NCBI RefSeq assembly: GCF_001613405.1 | Contig: NZ_BDCH01000009.1 | Location: 1-64,000, forward strand | Direction of reading: 5' to 3' | DNA length: 64,000 nt | From: Nocardia crassostreae | GTDB taxonomy: Bacteria; Actinomycetota; Actinomycetes; Mycobacteriales; Mycobacteriaceae | Shown here: in pieces, positions 20,382 through 30,416 of the stretch | Position numbering within the stretch: position 1 is the stretch's first letter | Layout: every line of letters starts with the position of its first letter | Notes under the pieces: generated by a model | Databases searched by the model: none | Seen by the model: the letters and a program-made list of their open reading frames with translations, nothing else | Told to the model about the DNA's origin: nothing | Program-made: the position numbers and the translations under genes

Positions 20382-20521
20382 CGAAACTCCTTCCCCGGCA
20401 TGTGAAACGATGATCTTGCCGATGCCAGGGAAGTCGAATTATGCCGTACAGCTGGACTTTTCGGACCAGCAGGCGTCTAACAGTACGGTCACATCCCGGT
20501 GTCGCTCCGGCCGTGAACGCT

Positions 20522-22774
20522 TCAGCGGCGACCCAGGTGCACGCTGACCGCGCCGAGCATGTACACATCGTCGCGTGTGCCGATATAGGTGTCGGCCGCC
20601 GGATCCAGCAGCGCCGCGAGGGTCGCGCGATCCTGCTCGCCGAGCTCGTCGCCCACATGCTCGCGCATGGAATCCAGTCGGGCCGTGATGGTTTCGCGAA
20701 TCGCGGGGGAAGCCGGTGCCGGATGATCGATGAGCACGCTGAACGAGGTCACCTCGCCGAGCCCGGCCTTGGTCAGCGCCGTGCCCCAGCCGTAGGGCAT
20801 CGGCACGGCCTCGGCGATCTCGGCGCGCATGTGGCCGAAGCGCTCATCGCGCATGGCCAGCAGCCGATCCTCCAGCCCGGGTGCGCCCACCCCGAGGTCC
20901 CACGGCAGGTACCGGGTCGGCAGCCCGCCCTCCGACAGCGCCAGCCAGCCGCCGGGCCGCACCAGCTTGGCGAGCCGATCCACCCCGTCCTGCTGATCGG
21001 GCAGATGATGCACCATGCGCGACGCCCACACCAGATCGGCCGCGGGCACCGTCCGCACCACATCATCGGATGTGGCGTCCACGAGCAGGGTTTCGATGGT
21101 CACCCGCTCATCGCCGCCGAGCGTGTCCGCCGCCGCGCGCCGGGCCACCTCCAGCAATTCCGGCACCGCGTCGGCAATGACCAGCCGCCCGCCGCCGCGC
21201 CCGGCCAGCTCCCGCGCGAATGCCGCGCTCTGCCCGCCGGTCCCCGCGCCGATGTCCACGATGGTCGGCCGTTCGCCGTCCGCCCGCAGCAGTCCGATCA
21301 GCCGTTCCGCGATCCGCGTCGCGCCCGCCGCCCCCATGGCGTCGTCCTGCTGGAGATGGGCGATCTTCTCCGCCCAGTCGATCCCGTCCTGGGTGACCAG
21401 GCCGACGGTGTCCTGAATGGAGCGCCCGGTCAGCTCCCGCACATCCGCGCCGCCCAGCCGCACGGCCCCGGAGTCGATATCGTAGAGCCGCGAAACCAGT
21501 TGGGCGATGGTGGATTTCCCGGCCCCGGAGGAGCCGACCAGCGCCACCATCTGCCCGGGCTCGGCGCGCAGCGAAACCTCGTGCAGCACTTCCTCACCGC
21601 CGCGGGTGTCCAGCGTCGCCACATCCTCGAGCGAGGCCAGCGACACCTTGTCGGCGGACGGGTAGCCGAAGCTCACCCGATCCAGTTCCACCGACACCGG
21701 CCCGTCCGGCACCGGCCGGGCATCGGGCGCGTCCTCGATGAGCGGCTTCAGATCCAGCACCTCGAAGACCCGCTCGAAGCTCACCATGGCAGCCATGATG
21801 TCCACCCGCGCGCTGGCCAGCGCCGTGAGCGGCGAGTACAGCCGGGTGAGCAGCAGCGAAAGCGCCACCACCGCACCGGGTTCCAGCTTGCCGCGCAGCG
21901 CCAGATAGCCGCCCAGCCCATACACCAGCGCCAGCGCCAGCGCCGACACCAGCGTGAGCGCGGTGACGAACATGGTCTGCAGCATGGCGGTGCGCACCCC
22001 GATATCGCGCACCCGTCCGGCCCGCACCGCGAACTCGGTGGACTCCTGGCGCGGCCGTCCGAACAGCTTCACCAGGGTGGCGCCCGGTGCGGAGAAACGC
22101 TCGGTCATCTGCGTGCTCATGGCGGCGTTCAGCTCGCTGGCCTCGCGCTGGATACCGGCCAGCCGCTCGCCCATGCGCCGCGCGGGCAGGATGAACACCG
22201 GCAGCAGCACCAGCGCCAACAGCGTGATCTGCCAGGACAGGCGCAGCATGACGATCAGGGTGAGCAGCAGTGTGACCACATTGGTGACCACGCCCGACAG
22301 GGTGGAGCTGAAGGCCCGTTGCGCCCCGATGACGTCATTGTTCAACCGGCTCACCAGTGCGCCGGTCCGGGTGAGCGTGAAGAAGGCGACCGGCATCTTC
22401 TGCACGTGATCGAAGACGGCGGTCCGCAGATCGAAGATCAGTCCCTCGCCGATACGGGCCGACAGCCACCGGATGACGAGTCCGAGTCCGGCGTCCAGCA
22501 CCGCCACCACCGCGATGATCGCCGCCAGCGTGATGACGGTGCGCGCCGCACCGCCGCCCACAATGGCGTCGACCACCCGCCCGGCCAGCACCGGCGTGGC
22601 CACCGCCAGCGCCGCCGAGGCGATGCTGAACACCAGAAAGGCCGCGAGCCGCCGATGATGCGACTGCGCGAACGCCAGAATCCGCCGGGCCGTGACCAGC
22701 CGCAGCGGCCGCTGTTCGGTCGGCGCGTTCATCTGCCGGTACAGCTGATTCCACGCCACGGATTCAATACTCAT
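20522..22774 (-). pseudogene. ABC exporter truncated in its ATPase domain and fused in frame to a SAM methyltransferase
   Basis: Residues 1-330 are a six-helix ABC exporter membrane domain (for example [20 protein letters not shown]). The nucleotide-binding domain begins with [14 protein letters not shown] and Walker [16 protein letters not shown], and reaches the Q-loop VGLVTQDG at about residue 463. It then stops: the signature LSGGQ, Walker B and H-loop are all missing. The next residue begins a methyltransferase ([20 protein letters not shown] motif [33 protein letters not shown]) that runs to the end. The junction is near 21379-21386. A deletion fusing two neighbouring minus-strand genes is the simplest reading. 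The ATPase half cannot work; the methyltransferase half could fold, but as a tail of a membrane protein. Confidence 0.85.
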
Positions 22775-22885
22775 CCCGCACTCCTCACCGTCGGAGCTCC
22801 ATCGAACCCCAGGCCACCGACACTAAGACCTCAACAAAGGTTCAGATCAAGGGCTTCCGGGGCGGAGTTCGCCCAGAGCGAACCG

Positions 22886-23137
22886 CTAGTCGGTGAGGGT
22901 CTGTTCGACCACATCCAGGAAGGCGTCCACCTCGCGCTCGTCGTATCCGCGCTGCCCGAGGCGCGGCCGCCGGAACGCGGCCGCGCGCACCTCGCCCGCG
23001 GTGAGGTGATCGGCGCCGCGCAGCGTGGCCTCGACCCGGTCGAGAAAGGCGTCCACATCGCTCTCGCGATAGCCGCGCACCCCGAACGGCGGTTTGCGGA
23101 ACGCCACACCGTGTACATCGTTTGCGCTGAGACTCAT
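22886..23137 (-). CDS. Small protein with two DivIVA-type motifs
   Basis: The 83-residue protein consists of two tandem copies of the DivIVA N-terminal motif: residues 1-38 ([20 protein letters not shown], then VDAFLDRVE) and 44-83 ([20 protein letters not shown], then VDAFLDVVE). In DivIVA/Wag31 this motif binds curved membrane and is followed by a coiled coil; here there is none. The tail position of the second copy and the short length suggest a polar or septal membrane-binding adaptor. It lies 111 bases ahead of the ABC exporter gene and 126 bases from the divergent oxidase gene. Confidence 0.8.
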   Translation of the reverse strand: MSLSANDVHGVAFRKPPFGVRGYRESDVDAFLDRVEATLRGADHLTAGEVRAAAFRRPRLGQRGYDEREVDAFLDVVEQTLTD

Positions 23138-23263
23138 TTGTGCCCCCTCGGGACGGCTGATCGATCCATTGTCGTCGCCGCGCCGCGGCTTTGCGGTGCA
23201 TTCGCCGAGAGCCGAATCGCGTGGAATGCATGCGGCGATCCGGTGGCGTCATAGGCTGGCCGA

Positions 23264-26077
23264 GTGACCGATTCGGTGGTGCGTGCCCTGCGCGACAGGA
23301 TCGCGGGTGAGGTGGACGCCTCACCGCGTCGGCGCGCGGAGTACTCCTCCGATGCCTCCAACTATCGTGTGCTGCCCACCGCGGTGGTCTTTCCGCGCAC
23401 CGAGGCCGATGTGTCCGAGACGCTGGCCTTCGCACGCGCCGAAGGACTGGCGGTCACCGCGCGGGGCGGCGGTACTTCGGTGGCGGGCAATGCCATCGGG
23501 CCGGGGCTGGTGCTGGATTTCAGCAGGCATATGAACGCCATTCTCGAGGTGGACGCCGAGAGGCGGACCGCGCGGGTGCAGCCCGGTGTCGTCCTGGCGG
23601 CCGTGCAGCGCCGAGCGGCGCCGCACGGCCTGCGCTTCGGACCGGATCCGTCCACGCAGAATCGGTGCACGCTCGGCGGGATGATCGGCAACAATGCCTG
23701 CGGGCCGCGCGCGGTGGCCTGGGGGCGGACCTCGGACACCGTGCGGGAGCTGCGGATTCTCGATGGCGGCGGGGTGGAGCGGCGGCTCGGCGACGATGTG
23801 TCGGTGGTGCCGGGGCTGGCCGGGTTCACCCGCGCGAATCTCGCGGTGATCCGCACCGAGCTGGGCCGATTCGAGCGGCAGGCGTCCGGCTACAGCCTGG
23901 AACACTTACTGCCGGAACGGGGTTCGTCGATCGCCAAGACTTTCGTCGGCACCGAGGGCACCTGCGGGCTGCTGCTGGAGGCGACGGTCGAGCTGGTACC
24001 GGTGCCCGCCGCCACCGTGCTGGTGGTGCTGGGTTATCCGGATATGCCCAAGGCCGCCGACGATATCGCCGCCGTCATGGCGGTCGCGCCGATCGCGGTC
24101 GAGGGCATGGACGCCCGGCTGGTGAATGTGGTGCGCGCGCATCGCGGCACGGCGCCGGAGCTGCCGCGCGGCGGCGGCTGGCTGCTGGTCGAGATCGCGG
24201 GCGAGACCGCCGAGCTGACCCGGGACGCGGCCGAGCAACTGCGGCGCTCGGTGCACGCGGTGGACTCGCGGATCGTCGTGGACAAGGCCGAGGCGCAGGT
24301 CCTCTGGGGCATCCGCGCCGATGGGGCGGGCTTGGCGGGCAGCACCCCCGATGGCCATCCCGCTTGGTCGGGCTGGGAGGACGCCGCCGTCCCACCCGAT
24401 CGGCTCGGCGACTACCTGCGCGAATTCGAGCAGCTCACCCGCGAGCACGGCGTCGACGGCCTGCTGTACGGCCATTTCGGCGACGGCTGCATCCACGTCC
24501 GTCTCGATCTCCCGATAGCCGATGCGCCGCAACGCTTCCGTTCCTTCCTGGAGGATGCGGCCCGGCAGGTCGTGAAGTTCGGCGGCTCCCTCTCCGGCGA
24601 GCACGGCGACGGCCGCGCCCGCTCGGAACTCTTGCGCCACATGTACTCCCGGGAGGCGCTGTACGCCTTCGCCGGATTCAAGGCGCTGTTCGATCCGGAT
24701 AATGTGCTGAATCCGGGTGTCCTGGTCGATCCCCGGCCCATCGACGCGGATCTGCGGGTGGCGGGCCTGCGCGCACTGCCGATGGCCGGTGGCTTCGCCT
24801 ATCCGGGGGACGGCGATATCGCCGCCGCCGTGCACCGCTGCGTGGGTGTCGGCAAATGCCGCGCCGACACCCGCGCCTCCGGCGGTTTCATGTGCCCGTC
24901 CTATCTGGCGACCGCCGATGAGAAGGACAGCGCCCGCGGCCGCGCGCGCGTCCTGCAAGAGGTGGTGCGCGGCGCGCTCGACTGGCGCTCGGACGCTGTC
25001 GCCGAATCCCTCGATCTGTGCCTGTCCTGCAAGGCCTGTCACTCCGACTGCCCGGCCGGAGTCGATATGGCCACCTACAAATCCTAAACCCTCCACCGCC
25101 GCTACCGGGGCCGTCCGCGCCTCGTCGACCACTACACCCTGGGCCGCCTCCCGCAGTGACTGTCCGCCGCCACCCGCATGCCCCGGGCGCTCAATGCGCT
25201 GGCCGCCGCGGGTCCACTACGCCGAATCGGACTGCGCGCGGCGGGAATCGATCCGCGCCGCCCGATCCCGGCGCTCGCCGACTCGTCGTTCCGGCGCGCC
25301 TTCCGCCGGAATCGACAGCGGGGTCGAGTGGAACACGCCGGGATGAAAGGGGTGGGGGTGCCCGGCCCGGTGATGCTGTGGGTCGATACGTTCACCGACG
25401 CGTTCGACCCGGAGATCGCCCGGGCCGCAGTCGAATTGATCGAATCGCTGGGCCACGAGGTGCGCATTCCGGAGCGCCGGGTGTGCTGCGGGCTGACCTG
25501 GATCAGCACCGGGCAACTGGACGGTGCGCGGAAACGCTTGCGGGCCACCGTGGCGGCCCTGGACGAGCACGTGCGCGCGGGCGGCGTGGTGGTCGGCCTG
25601 GAGCCGTCGTGCACGGCGGCGCTGCGCGCGGACCTGCCGCGGCTGCTGCCGGACGACGACCGGGCCGCGGCCGTCGCGTCCGCCGTGCGCACCCTCGCCG
25701 AATTCCTCGAGGCCGAGCCCGGCTGGCAGCCGCCGGACCGCACCGGGCAGACGGTGATCGTGCAGCCGCACTGTCACGAACATGCCGTCTCCGGATTCGC
25801 CGCGGACCGTCGCATTCTCGAAGGCACCGGTGCGACAGTGCGGGAACTCAGCGGATGCTGTGGGCTGGCCGGGAACTTCGGCATGCAGCGCGGCCATTAC
25901 GAGGTATCGGTCGCCGTCGCCGAGAACGGCCTGCTGCCCGCGCTCCGGGACGCGGCTCCGGACACCATCCTGATCGCGGACGGATTCTCCTGCCGGACGC
26001 AGGCCGACCAGCTGGCCGGGCGCTCGGCCCAGCACCTGGCCCAGTTCCTGGGCAGGGCGCCGAACGGCCGAAGCTGA
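23264..26077 (+). pseudogene. FAD-linked oxidase/iron-sulfur (GlcD-GlpC-type) protein, two in-frame stops
   Basis: The N-terminal half is a PCMH-type FAD domain (AEGLAVTARGGGTSVAGNAI, CTLGGMIGNNACGPRAVAWG) with the FAD-oxidase C domain (DGLLYGHFGDGCIHVRLDLP, SLSGEHGDGRARSELL). A ferredoxin-like part follows (CVGVGKCRADTRASGGFMCP and CLSCKACHSDCPAGVDMATY). Codon 608 is TAA (25085-25087) and codon 632 is TGA (25157-25159), where Glu and Trp would fit. The same frame then gives the CCG domain (RRVCCGLTWISTG, PHCHEHAVSGF, LSGCCGLAGNFGM) to residue 937. This is the usual length of single-chain lactate/glycolate dehydrogenase-like proteins. GTG at 23264 is the start. Confidence 0.85.
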
Positions 26078-26106
26078 AGTCGCGGGAGGCGGACTAGCAT
26101 GTCCGG

Positions 26107-27039
26107 GTGACTTCAGCGCCGACCGCCACCGCGTGCACCCGCACGGTGCGGTCGCAGCGCCCCTTCGATCTCGCGGCCACCATTACTCCCCTGCGCCGGG
26201 GTTTCGGCGATCCGTGCCATCGTGAGACGCCGGACGGCGCGCACTGGCACGCCTCGCGCATGCGCAGCGGCCCGGTCACCTACCGGCTGCGGCAGGGCGA
26301 CCGGCACAGTGCCGAGGCCAAGGCGTGGGGTCCGGGCGCGGAGGAGTTCCTGGAGCAGCTGCCGGTCATGTTGTGCCTGGACGAGGACGTCACCGACTTC
26401 GCCCCCGAGCATCCGAAGGTCGCCGAGGCCCATCGCCGCAATCCGGGGCTGCGGATGCTGCGCACCAATCTGGTGTTCGAAGCACTCGTCCCGGCGGTGC
26501 TGGAGCAGAAGGTGCACACCAAGACCGCGCACGACTCCTGGCGAAAACTGTTGTGGCGCTATGGAACCCCCGCGCCCGGCCCGGCGCCGCAGGGCCTGCG
26601 GGTCATGCCCGATGCCGAGACCTGGCGATACATCCCGTCCTGGGTCTACCACCGCGCCAATGTCGGCCCGCAGCGCTCGAAAACCATTGTGCTGGCATCC
26701 CGTATGGCCGCGAAGCTGGAGGAAGCGGCCCAACTCGGCCCTGCCGAGGCCGCCCATCGCCTGCAAACGGTCCCCGGCATCGGCGTCTGGACGGCCGCCG
26801 AGATCGCCCAGCGCGCCTTCGGCGATTCGGATGCCTTGTCCGTGGGCGATTTCCACCTCGCCTCCATCGTCGGCTGGACCCTGCTGGGCCGCCCCATCGA
26901 CGACGCCGCCATGGTCGAATACCTGGAACCGCTACGCCCACACCGCTATCGCGCAGTCCGCCTGCTCGGCCTGGCCGGTTTCGCCCACAAACCCAAGTTC
27001 GGCCCCCGCACCTCATACACCGACCACAGCCGCATCTGA
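26107..27039 (+). CDS. DNA-3-methyladenine glycosylase II-like (HhH-GPD)
   Basis: Base-excision repair glycosylase of the AlkA group, 310 residues from GTG. The HhH-GPD motif is clear (LQTVPGIGVWTAAEIAQRAF) and is followed by the catalytic Asp in ALSVGDFHLASIVGW. N-terminal strands (FDLAATITPLRRGFGDPCHR) match the AlkA-like domain, and LVFEALVPAVLEQKVHTKTA is the usual DNA-binding helix pair. It removes alkylated bases from DNA. The frame is intact. Its downstream neighbour is only the first codons of another gene, cut by rearrangement. Confidence 0.85.
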   Translation: MTSAPTATACTRTVRSQRPFDLAATITPLRRGFGDPCHRETPDGAHWHASRMRSGPVTYRLRQGDRHSAEAKAWGPGAEEFLEQLPVMLCLDEDVTDFAPEHPKVAEAHRRNPGLRMLRTNLVFEALVPAVLEQKVHTKTAHDSWRKLLWRYGTPAPGPAPQGLRVMPDAETWRYIPSWVYHRANVGPQRSKTIVLASRMAAKLEEAAQLGPAEAAHRLQTVPGIGVWTAAEIAQRAFGDSDALSVGDFHLASIVGWTLLGRPIDDAAMVEYLEPLRPHRYRAVRLLGLAGFAHKPKFGPRTSYTDHSRI

Positions 27040-27063
27040 CGCTATCCCCTCAAAGGAGCTGTT

Positions 27064-27112
27064 GTGTCTGAACTTCTCATCAGCGGTGTCGAAGGTCTGG
27101 AAGGCCGGTGGC
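27064..27112 (+). pseudogene. Orphan 5' end of a gene with strong RBS
   Basis: AAAGGAG lies 6 bases before a GTG at 27064, followed by the codons for MSELLISGVEGLEG. From about 27105-27112 the sequence becomes the 3' remnant of a permease gene on the other strand, and the plus-strand frame turns into low-complexity Arg/Pro. This looks like the head of a gene that followed the glycosylase gene and was cut by a deletion. I cannot name the lost product. Confidence 0.4.
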
Positions 27113-27502
27113 TCCGTCCAGTGCGCCCGCGTCGAGAATCTCCCTCGGTATGGCCGCCACGCCGATCGCCACCGGCGCGCACATCCACGGCAGCGCGTAC
27201 ACCACCCGCAATATCGTCCCGACGGTGAACCCGAGTACCGTCTGCGCCGGAACCACCAGTGCGGTCAAGGCCAGCGTCACCACCACCGAATGCCCGAATC
27301 GCCGGTCCGTCAGGACCGCGCGCCAGTTATCCAGCCCGGTGAATTCGATGGGCCCCAACAGATTCCAGCTGTGTAGGCTCAGCCACAGCACCACCGCGAT
27401 CGGAACGAGCAGGAATGCGCCGACACCGATCGAGCTCGGCAGCAACAGGGCGTAGCTCGTGGCGATGCGCGTTCGCCGGTCGTGCGGAACCGTCCGGTTC
27501 AT
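27080..27502 (-). pseudogene. Sugar ABC transporter permease (MalF type), remnant
   Basis: The N terminus (TRIATSYALLLPSSIGVGAF and LLVPIAVVLWLSLHSWNLLG) with IEFTGLDNWRAVLTDRRFGH matches the start of MalF/UgpA-type permeases, normally about 290 residues. Then the protein collapses: TVLGFTVG joins RVVYALPWMCAPVAIGV, missing about a dozen residues. That in turn joins AAIPREILDAGALDGA, which in relatives lies about 60 residues further on as part of the EAA loop. The rest is absent. At least three deletions are needed. No solute-binding protein, second permease or ATPase gene is next to it. Confidence 0.75.
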
Positions 27503-27616
27503 GATCGTGACGCTACCGGCGAGCCCGCACTTCGCATGCGAGCCCGCACCTGGTTGGCGCATGATAATTTTGCCCCGTCTAGGCGGGGGCCCACGAGACG
27601 GCAGGGGACGGCGTCG

Positions 27617-29494
27617 ATGAGAATTCAGCCACGACAGCAGATTCTCAGTGTGTGGCGGTCATTGCTGACCGCCTGCTACCGGGACGGCGAATGGGTGTGG
27701 GGCGGTAAGGACGGCGCCAATTCCATCAGCGACGCCGAACAGCTGTTGTGCCTGCTCTACCTGGCCACCGAGATCGAGGGCTTCGAGCTGGACCGGCCCG
27801 ACGATATTTCCGACGATATCCGCGCCGCGCTCGCCCCGATGGGCAACGGCCCGCGCATAGGCGCGACCCTGGTGCAGATCTTGGAGGACTACATCGACCG
27901 CTACACCACCGTGATCGAGGTGGAAGCGGGCATGAAGAAGGACATTCCGGTCTTCTCCGCGGGCAGCTATCTGGCCTCGGCCGAGGAGCACGACCCGACG
28001 CCGGAACAGCGCGCCCTCGATGTCGTCGACTCCTACTCCATGTCGCTGACGCTGTGCCTGGCCGCGCTGAAGTTCCTGCGCGGCTTCCAGCTGTTCGTCG
28101 GCGGGCAGGCCCGCCGCGAGGGCCGGGAGCTGTCGGCCCGCATCAAGGTCCTCGACGAGCGCATCAATACCCGCCTCACCGCCGCCATGGTGGGCCTGGT
28201 GCGCAGTTTCGTGGTGAACACCGTGGCCCCGGAGTCGCCCGAGGGCCGGGCCATGCTGTCCATGCTGAATCAGACCGGCGCACCGACCGATTCGGTGGTC
28301 GAGGCCGTCGCCCGCCGCCTGGAACGCGTGCGCATCCGACTACGCAACTCCATCACCCTGAGCCAGACGCCGGACGTGGACCTCTACGACGAGGGTCTGC
28401 TGTTCGAATGCGGCTGGAGCTGGAGTCTGGTGCGCGAGGCCGAGCCCATCGAGTTCATCGACATGCTCATTGCCGCCGAGGCCGGTTACGCCGTCGCCCG
28501 CCCGTATCTGCATTTCACGGTGGTGGCCCTGGACGGCATCAACGACCTCACCTCGGTCCGGACCCGGGAACTCGATCTGCTCGACGCGCAACAGCGCCGC
28601 CTCGCCGAGGCGCTGCAACTGCGCTGGGATCTGGCGCAGCGCTACTGGTCGGCGGTGGCGCGCTTCGGCACCGGCCGCTGGCCGCTGCAGGACATTCCGT
28701 GGCGCACCTCCGACGGGGAGGAATCGGACTATTTCAGTCTCATCGTGACCGCCGTGCTCATGCAGGATCTGCTCAACCGCGAGGCCAGTGACGACGATTT
28801 GAACAGGGCCGCACCGGTTCTCGACGAACTGGCCCGCCGCGGCCGGATCGTCAGCCGCATGACCGAGAACGATCCGGCCCGCGCCATGCACGATCCGGGC
28901 GTGCGCCTGCGCCTGCACGGCAGTCAGGACGTGAACGGCGGCACCCTGCTGGTGTGGACCGTATCCGATTACGCCACGGTGCTTTTGAAGCGCACCCTGC
29001 AGGTCGCCCGGCTCTCCGGCACCATGGAGACCCGCGACCGGCTCATGGCGCTGGCCCAGGACATCATGGACCATCTGGACCGCCGCGCCTTCCGAGAGGG
29101 CCGCAGCACCGGCCTGTGGGACGATCCGCACCGTCTGTTCGGCGGCGCCGAAGGCCACGAGCCCTCCTGGTATCTGACCGAGCGCGTGATCGAATGCCTG
29201 GTGACCGCGGCCCGCATGTTCCAGGATCCGCCGCTGCGCTCGCCCATCCTGGTGCTGCGCGCCATGGAACTGCTCACCGAGGCCGAGCATCTGCTGAATC
29301 GGGAACTGCTCGAGCTCAGCGAGAAGGACATCACCCCCAATCGCCGGGCGCTGGCCTCGGCTGAACGGCGGCTGGAGCGGGCCCGCGGACTCATCGACGA
29401 ACGTCCCGGCACCGCACTGAGTCTCGCCACGCAGGCGCTGCTGGAGCTGGACGAACTCGTCTACGCCCGTCTCGACGCCACCAGGAGAGTGTGA
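27617..29494 (+). CDS. SCO2524-family protein
   Basis: A 625-residue cytoplasmic, mostly helical protein with no recognisable catalytic motif. It begins with conserved-looking ILSVWRSLLTACYRDGEWVW and has clear Asp-rich helices (DGINDLTSVRTRELDLLDAQ). It starts a four-gene operon whose order (this, variant P-loop, SCO2522-like, SCO2521-like) mirrors Streptomyces coelicolor SCO2524-SCO2521; I assign the family on this order and on overall resemblance. It is followed by the P-loop gene with a one-base gap after its stop. Function of the family is unknown. The ATG at 27617 is preferred over earlier starts that run into the permease remnant. Confidence 0.65.
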   Translation: MRIQPRQQILSVWRSLLTACYRDGEWVWGGKDGANSISDAEQLLCLLYLATEIEGFELDRPDDISDDIRAALAPMGNGPRIGATLVQILEDYIDRYTTVIEVEAGMKKDIPVFSAGSYLASAEEHDPTPEQRALDVVDSYSMSLTLCLAALKFLRGFQLFVGGQARREGRELSARIKVLDERINTRLTAAMVGLVRSFVVNTVAPESPEGRAMLSMLNQTGAPTDSVVEAVARRLERVRIRLRNSITLSQTPDVDLYDEGLLFECGWSWSLVREAEPIEFIDMLIAAEAGYAVARPYLHFTVVALDGINDLTSVRTRELDLLDAQQRRLAEALQLRWDLAQRYWSAVARFGTGRWPLQDIPWRTSDGEESDYFSLIVTAVLMQDLLNREASDDDLNRAAPVLDELARRGRIVSRMTENDPARAMHDPGVRLRLHGSQDVNGGTLLVWTVSDYATVLLKRTLQVARLSGTMETRDRLMALAQDIMDHLDRRAFREGRSTGLWDDPHRLFGGAEGHEPSWYLTERVIECLVTAARMFQDPPLRSPILVLRAMELLTEAEHLLNRELLELSEKDITPNRRALASAERRLERARGLIDERPGTALSLATQALLELDELVYARLDATRRV

Positions 29495-29495
29495 C

Positions 29496-30416
29496 GTGCT
29501 GGTGTTCTCGGCTTCGGACAAGGGCGGCACCGGCCGCTCTGTCACCAGCGTCAATATCGCGTACCAGCTCAGCATGGACGGGATGAAGGTCGCGTACCTG
29601 GATTTCGATTTCGGCTCACCCACGGCGGGCGCCATCTTCGAGATCAGCCGCGTGGATCGGGGCACCCCCGAGGACAATGGCCTGCACTCCTATCTGCTCG
29701 GCGATTCCGCGCCCGCGGCGCGGTTGAGCGTCCGCTCGGAGACCGACCGCACCGAATTGGCGCATTCCCGGCACCAGTCCGGTCGGTTGGTGCTGTTCCC
29801 CGGCGATCGCGGCGGCGGCGAGTTCGCCAATATCGACGAGACCACCGTGCGCCGCTGCACCGAACTGCTGGTCACCTGTGAGCAGGAATTCGACGTCAAC
29901 CTGGTCGATTTGAGCGCCGGGCGCTCCATCGCCCTCATGCTGGCCTTGCGCGCGACCGGTACCTGGCAGCTGTCCGCCGCGGTGGTGCGCTGGCTGGTGT
30001 TCCACCGCTGGACCCGCCAGCACATCGTGGCCGCCCACGGCCTGGTGCACGGCCCGCACGGGCTGCTGGAGACCGGCGCGGCCTGTAGACACGAGCCGGA
30101 ACAACTGCTGGAATCGATACGGTACGTGCGGACGGCGGTGCCGGATCTCAATGACGAAGCGGCCGGTCTGCGGCCCGCGCAGGCAGCCTGGTTGCAGGAG
30201 CAGAATGCCACCCTGAACCGGGCCGCCACCCGATATCGATTGGGCGCCACCGTCGTTCTCGGCGCGACGCCCCTCGAACCGATGCTGCAATGGCGCGAGC
30301 AGGTGATCCTGGACGCCGATGTGTCCGCGCGGATCGCGAACGAGAAAACCGTCATCGCCTTCCGCGAGCTCGCCGACGGGCTCACCAACCAAGCCGTCTG
30401 GGAAAGGCTGGGATGA
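29496..30416 (+). CDS. SCO2523-family variant P-loop (ParA/MinD-like) protein
   Basis: A 306-residue deviant-Walker-type NTPase relative. The P-loop reads FSASDKGGTGRSVTSVNIAY. ParA/MinD proteins have KGGxGK(S/T) here, and this one has Arg in place of the conserved Lys, as the name 'variant P-loop' for the SCO2523 family implies. Switch I-like VAYLDFDFGSPTAGAI and Walker B/switch II-like VNLVDLSAGRSIAL follow. It may bind nucleotide but hydrolyse it poorly. GTG at 29496 follows the previous stop by one base, and its own stop overlaps the next ATG by four bases. It is the most characterisable member of this cassette. Confidence 0.75.
   Translation: MLVFSASDKGGTGRSVTSVNIAYQLSMDGMKVAYLDFDFGSPTAGAIFEISRVDRGTPEDNGLHSYLLGDSAPAARLSVRSETDRTELAHSRHQSGRLVLFPGDRGGGEFANIDETTVRRCTELLVTCEQEFDVNLVDLSAGRSIALMLALRATGTWQLSAAVVRWLVFHRWTRQHIVAAHGLVHGPHGLLETGAACRHEPEQLLESIRYVRTAVPDLNDEAAGLRPAQAAWLQEQNATLNRAATRYRLGATVVLGATPLEPMLQWREQVILDADVSARIANEKTVIAFRELADGLTNQAVWERLG

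Noticed and set aside
20441..23254. Very long plus-strand open frame opposite the ABC/methyltransferase gene
   Set aside because: It is Gly/Arg/His/Gln-rich with no domain and is an ordinary shadow of a high-GC gene on the other strand. The same holds for other long antisense frames in the window.
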